From positions 186,001 through 250,000 of the forward strand of contig CAJNOJ010000135.1 in the NCBI GenBank assembly GCA_905250025.1: a stretch of DNA of 64,000 nucleotides, written 5' to 3'. Shown piece after piece: positions 12,382-24,050 of this stretch (its first letter is position 1; each line of letters starts with the position of its first letter). The position numbers and the translations under genes were made by a program. Source of the DNA: Adineta ricciae. Its lineage: Eukaryota; Rotifera; Eurotatoria; Adinetida; Adinetidae. Under the pieces are notes generated by a model. It was given only the letters and a program-made list of their open reading frames with translations. It was not told the DNA's origin and searched no databases.

Positions 12382-13704
12382 TCAATGTTCTTGGGTGTTG
12401 GTCGAAGTGAATTTCTAGAGAAACAAAATGTTGTTTTTTTTGGAAATAGAAAATATTTCATATTTACATTTTCTTTATGATGAATACGTTTGAAATTGAG
12501 TCGTTTTGATCGGAGAATGAAGGAGTTCCGATTGGTAGAGGTCTTGTCGATTTTCAAAGGTTTTGATGTGACTGATTCGATGGGATAGAGTTCATCATAA
12601 TTGTCGTCATCAGAAGAAGAAGGATTTGTTTTACATTGAGGAACGTGTGGCATTGGAATATTCTTCGTTTCGGAATCTTTTGAACTTTTTTTCGCATGTT
12701 GATTTGACAAAACATCGGTCTGGGGTTCAGTTGATGATATTTCTGTGTTAGACAAGGAAATTAGAGTGTTCTTCGGTTTGTGAAGGATAATTACTTGAAG
12801 TGGAATGATTTTGAAGTTTTTCGTGTAATTGTGACGACGTGTTTTCTTTTAGATTAGGTTTGGAACCTGTTGGAATGATGGAAACTAATGGACTTTTACC
12901 GATACCATGTTGACCAGGCGAAGTTAATTCGTCGGCTGGATTATGACCTTTAAAACAATGATGAAGAGACTGTCAGTCCTTTTTTTCGATAAATTACCTA
13001 TTGATGTTGGATTCGTGACGTCCTGTTTCGCTTTGCTTGATTTGAAATATTTGTCCACATTTGGTTGGTTCTGATCTGCGATAGTTGAGGTTTTCGAAGA
13101 TGCGGTAGTGTTGGGTGATAAAGGTATTAGATTTTTTGAATGACTCAATCCTATTTCACGAGAAAAATGAAGAGATTTTCGATTGGAATATTCGCAGTGT
13201 CTCGTTTCGGGATAAACTTTGATCAAATATAAAGTCATACCTTTTTTGGCAGATAATGCTGAGATTGTTTTCTTCTGTGCGTTTGGGAATCCGTTTGATT
13301 TTATGTCTTTCAAGGATATATTTCCATCACGATTTTCTTCACTATTCTTATCCTTATTCTCCGAATCATTTTGTTTCTTTTTCAAATAAGCAAGAGCACC
13401 AACAGTCATGACTGCAAGGACAGCTAATAATGGACCAATAATCCACCAAGGTGAAAAACCGCTTCCGTTAGAACTTAAAGGAGCTGCTACGGGAACGTTG
13501 TCTATCATTGGAGATGGAGCCATTGCTATACGAGCTGGTGGTGAGTGAGAAACTGGTAATGGACGATTTTGTGGTCGATATATGGAATCAGGATGAGCTG
13601 GAATCGGTTCATTTACTGGACCACTGGAGAAAGATGTGCAGGAACTGTGAAGACAATATGAAAAGTACAAACCTATTTCGTTTAAATCGATACTGAATGG
13701 ACAT
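12382..13704 (-). CDS. Unrecognised single-pass membrane protein with long charged cytoplasmic tail
   Basis: I do not recognise this gene. A start ATG at 13704 (MSIQYRFKRN) joins, through a short intron, to a Pro/Ser-rich segment (about 13640-13470, APSPMIDNVPVAAPL). A clear membrane span follows, WWIIGPLLAVLAVMTVGALA (about 13445-13390), then a Lys stop-transfer sequence (YLKKKQ) and a long polar region rich in Ser, Asn, Lys and Asp. Further exons read TASSKTSTIADQNQPNVDKY, then KENTSSQLHEKLQNHS, then SSDDDNYDELYP. Introns are about 45-60 nt. No signal peptide is visible, so a type III topology with a short Pro-rich ectodomain is possible; a missing upstream exon is the alternative. The 3' end is uncertain: splicing at the last plausible intron gives a stop near 12382, and reading through gives one at 12195. 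Confidence 0.5.
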
Positions 13705-14114
13705 GAATGAAGAACTTCACGTACATTGGTCTAACGATTGTTTTAATCCACGAAAATCAAATATAAGTTAAACGAAATCGAGATTAAACTAGAGATAATG
13801 ATAGACGAAGTTTGAACATATTTCAACTGATTTATTTTTCACAAATTATAATAAAAGAAAAAATATTCGATTTTCTCGTTTGAGATTTACCAAACGAATA
13901 CATAAAAGGCGCGAATGGGATTCACATACGGCTAAAGTAATTGTTCATCAAAATAAAAAAAAACAATATTTAATTACCAAATCATAGACATAAAATTAAT
14001 CATACTTTACAAATGAAAAATTATTGTTGTATCCCATACATTTTTCAAATAACTTAGAGAGAAAATTGAGCATAAATGAAGCATTGTTTACCACTGACAA
14101 GGTTTCTGAGCTTT
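13705..14114. other. Intergenic, AT-rich
   Basis: Non-coding sequence between the membrane-protein gene start and the 3' end of gene B. Nothing beyond AT-rich simple sequence is visible. Confidence 0.4.
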
Positions 14115-17100
14115 TTAGTCTTTAACACCAGTTTTTGCAACTCCAAAGAACTTTTCCAGTCTGAAACATAACAAACCAATTCAACCAATTACATCCTAAA
14201 AACTATGCTGCATATTCACCTCGATAACTTTTTATTCTTCTTAGTTGAAGGCGTATGCTCATCATTGTTAATCCTTTCATAACTCTAAACAGATAATAAA
14301 TAATCTCGTTCTCAGTGTCAAATGAAAATACATACCCCACTTTTCTTTCCAATTTTGTGTGCACCTTTTTGGTTCTTCTGGCTTGAAGATCCATTGTCTC
14401 TAACAGGCGCTCGCCGATCGTCGCTTGATCCAAAGTTTCTTAATTTTTCCATTGAATATCTTTGATCAGACTTCTGATTTTCTATGACAAAATATCTTCA
14501 CAAATACATATGAGAAACAAGAGAAATCTTACTTGGCAATACACGTCCTTCGGCTTTGATAGGCGTTTTCTCTGAACGATCCTGACTTCTTGATCGTCTC
14601 TGATCATTTTCGTCTGGTGCAGAATCAGTACTGCATGAACGACGTAGCAACGGAGCTTTGCCATGTGCTCTTTGATTAACTTGTCCATCGTTAGATAGAC
14701 CATTTGCTATACGTGTCTGCTTGTGATCGATCTTTTCATAAGAAGCTTCGCCATATGGTGACCGAGGACCTAAAGGTAAAATAAAGATTTTCATATCGAT
14801 TGAACCATAGATTTGTCTATCCGTGCAATTCACTTCGTCGTGCTCTCTGATCGTTATTCGGAGTGCATTGGGCTTGCAAAACAATATCTCGGCGCGAAAA
14901 TCCGTTCTGTGCTTGTTCTTTCATATTATTTGGATTTCGTTGACAAGCTCGCTTTAAAATGAAAACAGGAAAGTGAAGAGAACTACGATAATGGACATCA
15001 AGTTACTTGATGTAGTTGAAGTTGTCTAGCAGAAAATGATTGGTCACAATATTCACATGGAAGTCCTTCGTTGATCGGTTCAGCATTCATCGATCTACAA
15101 ATAAACATAACATTACGATTAGTTCCTATCATTGACGAAAAGCATACCGAGCGCGGTTCTTGATTCGTTCGTTGTCTCGTTCTCGGCAGCTTCGCTTCAA
15201 TAGATAGATCATTAGCACGAACGAAAAAAAAGAATGAAATAATCTTACCACATGATTCGACCAATTCGGTAGATCGATAGATGCATTGCATATTTCACAC
15301 GGAATACGAGCAATGCTATCCGAAGGAGTACGATTCTGATTTGCTGGTCTCCGAAGACAATTATTCTATCAAAAATATTCTTCACAATAGATCAAAACTG
15401 TTGTTCGAAATACAATTTAACCTTATGTCGTTCATAGTCATTTTGTGGACATGATTGCTGACAATATTCACATCTTATGATCGGCTGACTGCGTCCTACA
15501 AGAGAAATATCATTTAAGACTATAGAAGGAAATGAAAAAGGTACCTTTGTTCGATCTTACTGATCGAACGCTTGGTTCTGGATTAACAGGTGAACGTTGT
15601 GCTATTTGAAGTCGACGTTGATTTGGAGGTGTTTCGATACTACTCACAAGAGCACAGTTGTTTTGATAATGATAAGCGGAATGTGAACGTCGTATGAATT
15701 GTCGACACTTTGGACACTCGTCAGTTTTATTTCCACATAAGATGAGATGTTCTCGCAATGCATTGGATGTTGGAAAAGTTTCTTCACAAAAAGAACATTC
15801 GACGGATCGATTTCGACAATTGGTTTGCTAAAGAGTAAAAAAAAATGAATGAAGAATGAGTAGGTAGAAGAAAGATGTACTTGATGTTGTTGGAGATCTC
15901 TGTCATTGGTACATTGATGTCCACAATCACAAGCATAGATCGATTGTTGTCTTGAGAGTGTAGTCGTCAGAGTGGGTTGATGAAAACTGTCATAAGTGGT
16001 TGAAATACTGCGAGCTTTTAGAGTTCTTGAAGATGAAGCCAAATTATTCAACCTGTCAGTGCTAAAATGAGAAGAAAAAGCGTAGGATGAAATCTTATGT
16101 TCCTTTGACGCAGAATCGGTTACAATCCCGCCGAATTTTTGTGCTTGAGCAGCCGGATCGAACGAGTTATTTTGAAGGCTGATGAATCCTTTCATTTATC
16201 TAATTCTGAAGACCCTTGAGAGAACTCATGATAAGCTGAAGCATATTGACATACTACAGTCAAATAATTATATAATGACCATACTGGAGAACAATGAAAG
16301 ATATAATAATGAATCACCGAAAATTTACGGATGGGTATTATATCCCACAAAAATTAGCTATGTATCGAATAGACATATAATGGCTTCGGATATTCGCGAT
16401 GTATATTTAATAGTAGGCTAAATGACTTAGATTATAGTATTATTGTTATAAATCCACGTAGGAATATATCTTCGAAATGCAAATGAGAAATGTTAGAGCA
16501 CTTACTTGACTTGTTTAGCAACATCCAAGCTTGATAAAGACCGTTTTAATCTTTGAAAGTTTGGTCGATCTTCTGGACTTTGCTGCCAGCAGTCGTTCAT
16601 AAGAGTCCACAGTTGATCGTTGCATCTCGATGGTCGTGATAATTTTGTACCACTTAACTTTATTCTTCGAACTTCATTTTCATCATCTATCGATGAATAT
16701 GGTATTTCACCATATGAACAAGCTTCCCACATGAAAATACCCATCGAATAAACATCAGACTGCACGGATAAAGTTGGTTGTGTTACATTTTGTAGCACTT
16801 CTGGAGCTGTATATCGTATCGGAACCATCGATATGACGGAACTAGTTGGTGCGCCAACCATCGAATATAATGAACTACCTCTTGTCAAACCAAAGTCGGT
16901 TAGTTTAACTAAGTTTTCATCTGGTTTAGAGTGGTTATACTCAAAAACGAGAACATTTCGACACGCTAAATCACCGTGTACAATACCATTATCAGCAAGA
17001 CATACCATCGCATCACAAATCTGTTCGAATATTCTCCATAAAACTCTTTCTGTAGGTTTAAATCCATTTTCACGTAGCAATTCGCAGAGGTCACCATGTG

Positions 17101-17581
17101 GCGCACATTCTTGAAGTAACATAACTGAATTGGGATTACTTTGAACAAAACCAAATGTTCGAACAACATGCGGATGACAACTCAATTTAACATAAAAAGA
17201 AGCCTCTCGCTTCGCTTTTGCTCCATCTATTTTGAGAAGAATAATCGGTGGTCCTTTTCTATTGACCCATTCGACCTCATAAATAAATTTCCCAAAACCT
17301 TGGAATAATGGTCTTGCTTTTGTCCTTCTTATATCTATATCAAGACGATATTCGCATTGAGGTTGTGATCCTTGTGAAGCAATTTTCAATTCCTCCATCA
17401 TTTTCTTGACTGTGTAATTTGTTCGCAGAGAATTTATGTTCATTGGCTGTTGAGTCATTGGACTTGTTCCACTCCTTTCTAACCATTCAGTGATCGCTTT
17501 GCGTTCATATGTATGACCATCATCGCCTGTCACCGGATCCTCAAATATTTCCCCTGTGATCGGGCACACGCATGAATCCAT
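14115..17581 (-). CDS. Gene B: U-box + protein kinase + six XAF1/TRAFD1-like zinc fingers
   Basis: The start ATG at 17581 opens exon 1 (359 codons). Residues about 5-50 are a canonical U-box (CPITGEIFEDPVTGDDGHTY then ERKAITEWLE), the E2-binding fold of ubiquitin ligases. Residues about 80-345 are a kinase domain with LLKIDG (Lys117), HGDLACRNVLV (HGD at 202-204), DFG at 229-231, RYTAPEV and DVYSMGIFMWEA. Exon 1 ends at a GTAAGTG donor. A ~325 nt intron (16501-16177) leads in frame to FDPAAQAQKFGG. Short exons then give fingers CDCGHQC, CSFCEETF, CPKCRQFI, CEYCQQSC, CEICNASI and CEYCDQSF, each with the trailing His and Cys of the XAF1/TRAFD1 type. The tail is basic and ends at TAA 14115-14117. 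It probably combines ubiquitin ligation and phosphorylation; substrates are unknown. A separate finger-only gene starting after the long intron is the alternative, but the frame continuity argues for one gene. Confidence 0.78.
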
Positions 17582-18389
17582 CTCAAAGTTGGAAATTATA
17601 CTTCCTACCACACAAGACACAAGAGTAAAAATGAAGAAAACTTTGCGATAAAGTCTGAGTGTTTTTGTCCTATTCTTTACTTATTTTCGACAGAATTTTC
17701 TTACCTTTTGAAAGATATCTCTACTTACAGAAGAGAACCATTAAAGATGTTTATAAGTCACTGCATTATATCGTTCTGCAGCGACAAATGACTAATACTC
17801 TTCTATAATATATACATCAGTATTCGATAAAACCGGAGTAAACATGAACATTCCAACGATAGAATATCTTTTCTCCTTATTATATCACTAAATACAAATT
17901 TATTTTCACACCTAAATAAACAACTAGTCAACACTTTGCTTCTCAGGCAATTCTTTGTCAATTACAAAAACATCGAATATCTTTCTTTGTACTTTTTACA
18001 AGGAAATCTACGATGTACAATAATCTCGAGTGATGATTAGCAAGGATACAACTTGTTCATCACGTACACACACATCGAACACATTCAGAAGTAATCACTC
18101 ATATGATTCGCGTAGGTACTTTTTTTCTCTTGAATTTATTATGAAATTAATTGTTTACAAAATGGGAAAAGTGTTACATATTTATCATATATATGAAATT
18201 CAATTGATGGAAAAAATAAACATTGTACAATGCGAAAAAATAAACAAAAAAAGACAATTCGATCACAGTCTTTATTTTTATCAGCGATACAAAAAATATC
18301 AATGCATAATATGTTTATTTCGGACAAGTCGTAACAGAAATCAAATATAATGGAAGTATTCTTCCATTTAAACCACTTTTCAAACTGTT
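17582..18389. other. Intergenic between genes B and C
   Basis: About 0.8 kb of AT-rich sequence contains the gene B upstream region and the gene C 3' flank. No motif-bearing frame is visible; the plus-strand frame at 18030-18350 is low-complexity Ile/Tyr/Lys. Confidence 0.4.
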
Positions 18390-20301
18390 TTAGTCTTCAA
18401 CACCAGTTGTGGCACATCCAAAGAATTCTTTTATTCTGAAACATAGCAAATCAATTCAAACAGTTGCATCCTAAAAACCATGCGTAATATTCACCTCGAT
18501 GGCTTTTTATTCTTCTTAGTGAAACGCGTATGCTCATCATTGTTAATCACCTGATAACTCTAAACAGATAACAAATAATCTCGTTCTCAGTGTCAAATGA
18601 AAATACATACCCCACTTTTCTTTCCAATTTTGTGTGCACCTTTTTGGTTCTTCTGGCTTGAAGATCGATTGTCTATAACAGGCACTCGTCGATCGTCGTT
18701 TGGTCCAAATTTTCTTAAATTTTCCATTGAAGATCTTCGATCAGACTTCTGATTTTCTATGACAAAATATCTTCACAAAGATATGAGAAACAAGAGAAAT
18801 CTTACTTGGCAATACACATCCTTCTGCTTTTATAGGCGTTTTCTCTGAACGATCCTGACTTCTTGATCGTCTCTGATCATTTTTGTCTGGGACAGAATCA
18901 GTACTGCGTGAACGATGTAGCAACGGAGTTTTATCATGTATTTTTTGATTAACTTGTTCACCGTTAGATAGACCATTCGCTACTCGTGTTTGCTCGTGAT
19001 CGATCTTTTCATAAGGACCTTCATGACATGGTGACCGAGGACCTAAAGGTGAAATAAAGATTTTCATACCGATCGAACCATAGATGTGTCTATCCGTGCA
19101 ACTCACTTGGTCGTGCTCTCCAATCATTACTCGGAGTGTTTTTGACTGGCAGAAGAAAACCTTGACGTGGACGTTCTTTCTGTACTTGTCTTTTCATATT
19201 ATTTGGATTTCGTTGACAAGCTCGCTATGAAATGAAAACAGGGAAGTGAAGAAAACTATGATAATGGACATCAAGTTACTTGATGTAGTTGAAGTTGTCT
19301 AGAAGAAAATAATTGCTCACAATATTCACATGGAAGTCCTTCGTTGATCGGTTCAGCACTCATCGATCTACAAATAAACATAACATTACGATTAGTTCCT
19401 ATCATTGACGAAAAGCATACCGAGCGCGGTTCTTGATTCGTTCGTTCTCTCGTTCTCGACAACTTTGCTTGAATAGATAGATCATTAGTACAAATAATCA
19501 AAATAACCAAAATATCTTACTACATGATTCGACCAATTCGGTAGATCAATCGGTGCATGGCATATTTCACACGGAATATGAACAATACCATTCGAAGGAC
19601 TACGATTTTGATTTGCTGGTCTGCGAAGACAATTATTCTATCGAAAATATTCTTCATAATAGATCAAAACTGTTGTTCGAAATGCAATTTAACCTTATGT
19701 CGTTCATAGTCATTTTGTGCACATGGCTGTTGACAATACTCACATCTTATGATCAGCTGAATGCGTTCTGCTAGAAAAAGTATCGTTTCAAAATCGTAGG
19801 AAAAGTCGAAAGGAGGATACTTCTATTCGAATCTGCCGACTGAGCTCTGTTTTTTTGTCGTGGAGCTTGGTCATCACTGGGAACATCTATCCGTGCAACT
19901 GGTAGATTTGGGTTAACAGGTGAACGTTGTGCTATTTGAAGTCGACGTTGATTTGGAGGTGTTTCGATACTACTCACAAGAGCACAGTTGTTTTGATAAT
20001 GATAAGCGAAATGTGAACGTCGTATGAATTGTCGACACTTTGGACACTCGTCAGTTTTATTTCCACATAAGATGAGATGTTCTCGCAATGCATTGGATGT
20101 TGGAAAAGTTTCTTCACAAAAAGAACACTCGACGGATCGATTTCGACAATTGGTTTGCTAAAGAGTAAACAAAAAAAGAATGGAGAATGAGTAGGTAGAA
20201 GAAAGATGTACTTGATGTTGTTGGAGATCTCTGTCATTGGCACATTCATGTCCACAGTCACAAGCATAGATCGATTGTTGTCTTGAGAGTGTAGTCGACA
20301 T
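18390..20301 (-). CDS. Gene C: zinc-finger-only partial tandem duplicate of gene B
   Basis: Gene C corresponds exon for exon to the finger part of gene B. The ATG at 20301-20299 starts MSTTLSRQQSIYACDCGHEC, and homology to gene B stops within a couple of bases of this start codon. The next exon (near 20159-19830) carries CSFCEETF or its equivalent, LREHLILCGNKTDECPKC and RQFIRRSHFAYHYQNNC. Later exons give CEYCQQPC, CEICHAPI and CEYCEQLF, then a Lys/Ser/Arg-rich tail ending at TAA 18390-18392. No U-box or kinase is present. All finger cysteines and histidines that I checked are retained and the splice sites match gene B, so it is probably expressed, perhaps as a finger-only competitor or adaptor (inference). 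The exon near 19900 differs in length from gene B. Confidence 0.68.
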
Positions 20302-22182
20302 ATTCGACCGTTGGCAGAAGAATGACAATTATTTAATCGAAATCTAAAGAAGGAACGAGGAAAACGAGTAAGATTCTTGTTCATTGAGTGAGTGTTAAGC
20401 CCTTATTTGACCTTTATCTTTATGATTGAATCACACCTGTGTTCGGAGTCGTATTTGACATTTTGCTACAATTTATTCAGATGAAGATATTCAAAATATA
20501 TTGTCGAATTCTGGAAATAAAAGGAACTGTTCCTCTAAACTACAGAAAACATGACTTTTAGTTGTGGAAGGTTTAGATAAAGTAAGAGAAAGAAAAACAA
20601 GTTGAAATTATGTCTGGAAAGAGAACGGAAGAAACGAGATTTTACTGTGCATCTGTATGTCTGCAATACACCTTCGAACTTCTATGGGCCAGTAGTGGCG
20701 TAATAAAATCCAATTGAAAGAATTTTTGTCGTGAGTAAATATAACTCAAAAAAGAGGTCACTCCTTGTCAAAAATCTTTCATATTGATTATAATCAAATC
20801 AATACATGGATAAAACGTTTCTTTCCTTCATTCACGAAGAACGTCGTGATCGGAAATGATGTTCATAAGTATTTTAGGTACATTAAACGACATGAGTGAT
20901 GGTCCTGATGTGTTTTAAATTTTGTTAATGTAAACATTATGTGTGACATCTCGATCAATATGGTTTAATACTCAATTAAATTCGTCCAGTTCGGTCTATA
21001 CAGAGAAGGTAAACGAATGCTAATGACGAGCGAGAAGAAGGTTGGTGTGACTTACGAAGTTATTTCAAGTAATTAGAAGACTTGTTTTTAAGAGAAAGTT
21101 CTATTGAGTTAATAGAAACGAACATATATTTCGAAATAGCAGAAGAACATTGTGTACAACAAATGCAACTTATTGATCTGATATGATAAAACTGTATTTA
21201 AAGCAAGGAAGTAACACTCGCTTGAGAATTCATTCGATTCTTTCTCAAAGAAATCTTGTTTTGAAATTATCAGCAAAATTGTTCTCTACAAAAAAACGAG
21301 TGTTAGAAATGATCTTGGCAAGAACATTGTCAGTTGTTTTGAAAATGATGAATTCGATTTGCGTCACGTACTATGATTTCACATTGATGGATTTGAGCGA
21401 TAAACTTCATTGCACAATCTAGAGAAGTGAAATATCAATGAAATCATTCTATTGATTTGATCACTTACGACAATCTCCACATATACGAAGATTTTTCGTG
21501 ATCTAGATTAGAGTTGAGCGCGGCTGTTGGATGAAATTTCAGGCGATCGTTAATTTTTCGCTATGTCCACATTAAAACCGATTCAATGATTTCACTGTTT
21601 TTCAATGAAAGAGTTATCCAACTCGAATCGTAACTATGATCATGTTGAAATATTTCGTTCGAAATTCGATTGAGGATGAGAACGATCATGAGCTTTGAAT
21701 TGCTGAAAGGAATGTTTACTAAGATTTGTCTGTTGGCTTCTGTCCATGATAAAGCAAGTTTGACTCGATTTCTATAACATTTTATTCGACTAGATCTGAC
21801 TTCACTCGCTTGTTTCTCTTTCCTAATAGATAAATATGTATTTCCATGCAGAATTGATGCAGTGGCAAGATAATTTTCTCGATCAGAAAACAAAGATTGC
21901 ATTCGATTATATGTTTCTGCCGATAAAGTAGTATTTCAACAATTTCGTGCCCCAGACAAAATAGCCACTATAAACTTATTCTTATTAAAGATAAAACAAG
22001 TTCAAAAAGACTTCCTATGCATTGGTATATGTGATGGATGAGATTTCTCATAGATGTCAATCACTTGTTACACTTCATCGAATAGAAATAGTCGATTCAA
22101 ACAATCGACCTGAAAGATTTCGTATATCATAGTTCAAAAACTTCAATTAGACAAAACAAACCACTGCTGTTGTAATCTTTTT
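20302..22182. other. Gene-poor region with possible coding relics
   Basis: About 1.9 kb holds no gene I can support. Short protein-like pieces on the plus strand (about 21000-21060, then 21120-21180, then 21245-21420) may be remnants of a spliced or decayed gene, but they do not join cleanly. A 113-codon minus-strand frame (21561-21902) has mixed composition and no recognisable motif. Everything else is AT-rich. Confidence 0.35.
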
Positions 22183-23560
22183 TTATTTTGATTGGAATTT
22201 CATAAAAAGAATCTTCCGAGCTTGGTGAAGAAGATCAGAATATGAACACGCCTTCAATACAAGAACATGTGAAATATCATTACGAAGATCTGCAGGCATT
22301 CGTTCATGTAAATGAATCGCTTCCAAACCCATACCGTTGATTTCATAGGCATGAACTTAAAAATAAATCGAAATTTGTTACTCATCACGGTCGTCGTTAT
22401 CACATCATGTTTTCGGACTAATTGAAAAATCTTTTTCGCATTGTCTATTGACCCAACCTTACTCTAAAAAAACGAAAAATACTCCGAAAGGAATGTATAT
22501 CATTCAACACTTATCCACATATCAACCAATGCACAATGTACATACGATTTTGTAAATAAATTCTCTGGAATTTGATTAAAGATGAATTGACATTTAGAAA
22601 TCATAACAATTTGTGCACATGTGTTGATGATTATGGTAAATAATGTTTCATCAGGAATTATTTGGTTTTGTTTTATTTCATAGAAAATCTGTAAATCTTT
22701 CAATGGTTCATCTTTCAAATTGTAATTGTTGATCATAATACTGTAAGTCATGACATCTTTATTCTTGTTTTGCTTGAATAAACGTTCAACATATTCAATA
22801 TCGTTGAGAAGTTTCAATGAAAATTTCTCGTCCAATTTGTATTGCTCGTTTATCAACAAGTTGTCCACATGCACTCAAAATCATTGTATGCATTACATCA
22901 TTTGACGGAAATGGAAGTTCTTCAAATAGATTTAAGGCTTTTTCAGACATATTATTTTGCACATAAACTAAATGATATTTCAAAATTCGAATTACTTATT
23001 ATAAATAACAATTCGATGTTATTAATTATCTTTAATCATTGAACCATACATGAAAATATCCTTCTTTTGCATCCGTTCAACTTGTTGAACATGAGAAAAT
23101 GTCATTAACATATCGATTGCATTATTTAGTAAGTATTTTTACTCTTAACCAAATTTGTACATCGTGATCGTCGTTTGATTGCCTAGATGCCTTCAATACC
23201 AACGTTAAATTAATTGGATCTAGTTCAATTTCCATTTGATTGAACAACTCAAAAACTTTCTCGGCTTGATCATTGAACAGAAAACGTAATCACTAATCGA
23301 GAGAATTTTATTTCTAAAAACGACGATTCAATGTACCTTTGAACATTGTTCAGTTTCTTATGAATTCCTATTTCAGATTGATAATCAGATGATCTTCACA
23401 ATCGATAAACTTTTCTGTTGTATACTTCGATACAGTCAACAATCAAAAGTGATTCATCAAATACATACGATTATTTCGTCGAAACAAATTCGGATAAGAT
23501 CGACTGATCCACCAATTCATTCTCAATAATATTTTCAATCAGAAAAATACTAAAAATAAA
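22183..23560 (-). pseudogene. Broken pentatricopeptide-repeat (PPR) gene
   Basis: Several PPR units are readable but in different frames. They include DQAEKVFELFNQMEIELDP (about 23265-23205), KKDIFMYGSMIK (about 23065-23030), EKALNLFEELPFPSNDVMHT (about 22950-22890), NKDVMTYSIMINNYNLKDEP (about 22760-22700), GSIDNAKKIFQLVRKHDVIT (about 22455-22395) and INGMGLEAIHLHERMP (about 22345-22300). The last frame ends at TAA near 22183. A frameshift is needed near 22820, where the unit after RAIQIGREI changes frame. Two places where an intron is expected begin with AT instead of GT. PPR proteins bind organelle RNA, and large plant-like PPR sets are unusual in animals. Decay is the simplest reading; non-canonical splicing is the alternative. 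Confidence 0.65.
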
Positions 23561-24050
23561 AAACAAATTTTGAACATCAGCTTCCTTTCGTTTTCTTGAT
23601 ACTTTATTTCGAATCATTTGTATACATCTCAATTGCATTCTATGTAAATGAACTTATCAGAAGAAAAATTTCTCACAATGATCAACAGATATGTGAAAAA
23701 TCTATACTCTTCGATGACTCCGTTCTAAAAGAACTTCTTAACTTGAATCTCCAATTATTCTTCCAGAGAAATCAAAATTGGTGAATCAAACATTCGCAAG
23801 CCACTGATGTGCTTTATTACAAAAGTTTTAGTATTACAATAAACACTGACATCAGTAAAAAAAAAAGAGAGAAAACAAATACACACACGCGCACACAGAT
23901 TATTTGTGTTATTTAACAATGATATGACAATGTGAGTTTATTGAACAACAACGAATAGGGGCTTTTTTGTAAGAAGAAGAAGAAAGAGAGAAAAAAAGAG
24001 ATTAACTTAGAAGAAATGAGAACGTGAAAGAAAAAGATTTGAGAATTGAT
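23561..24050. other. Intergenic, 3' flank of RasGAP gene
   Basis: Simple-sequence-rich DNA: an A run and CA repeat (about 23860-23900) and GAA-rich purine tracts (about 23975-24035). A 62-codon plus-strand frame (23596-23784) shows no motif. Confidence 0.4.

Noticed and set aside
16182-16421. 79-codon plus-strand frame inside the long intron of gene B
   Set aside because: AT-driven Ile/Tyr/Asn composition and no motif; it overlaps the splice acceptor of gene B.
21000-21420. Tubby-like fragment (a piece resembling FxLYxEGxRxLL) in the gene-poor region
   Set aside because: Only one short segment resembles the family and the adjoining pieces do not match, so I kept it as an unnamed relic.
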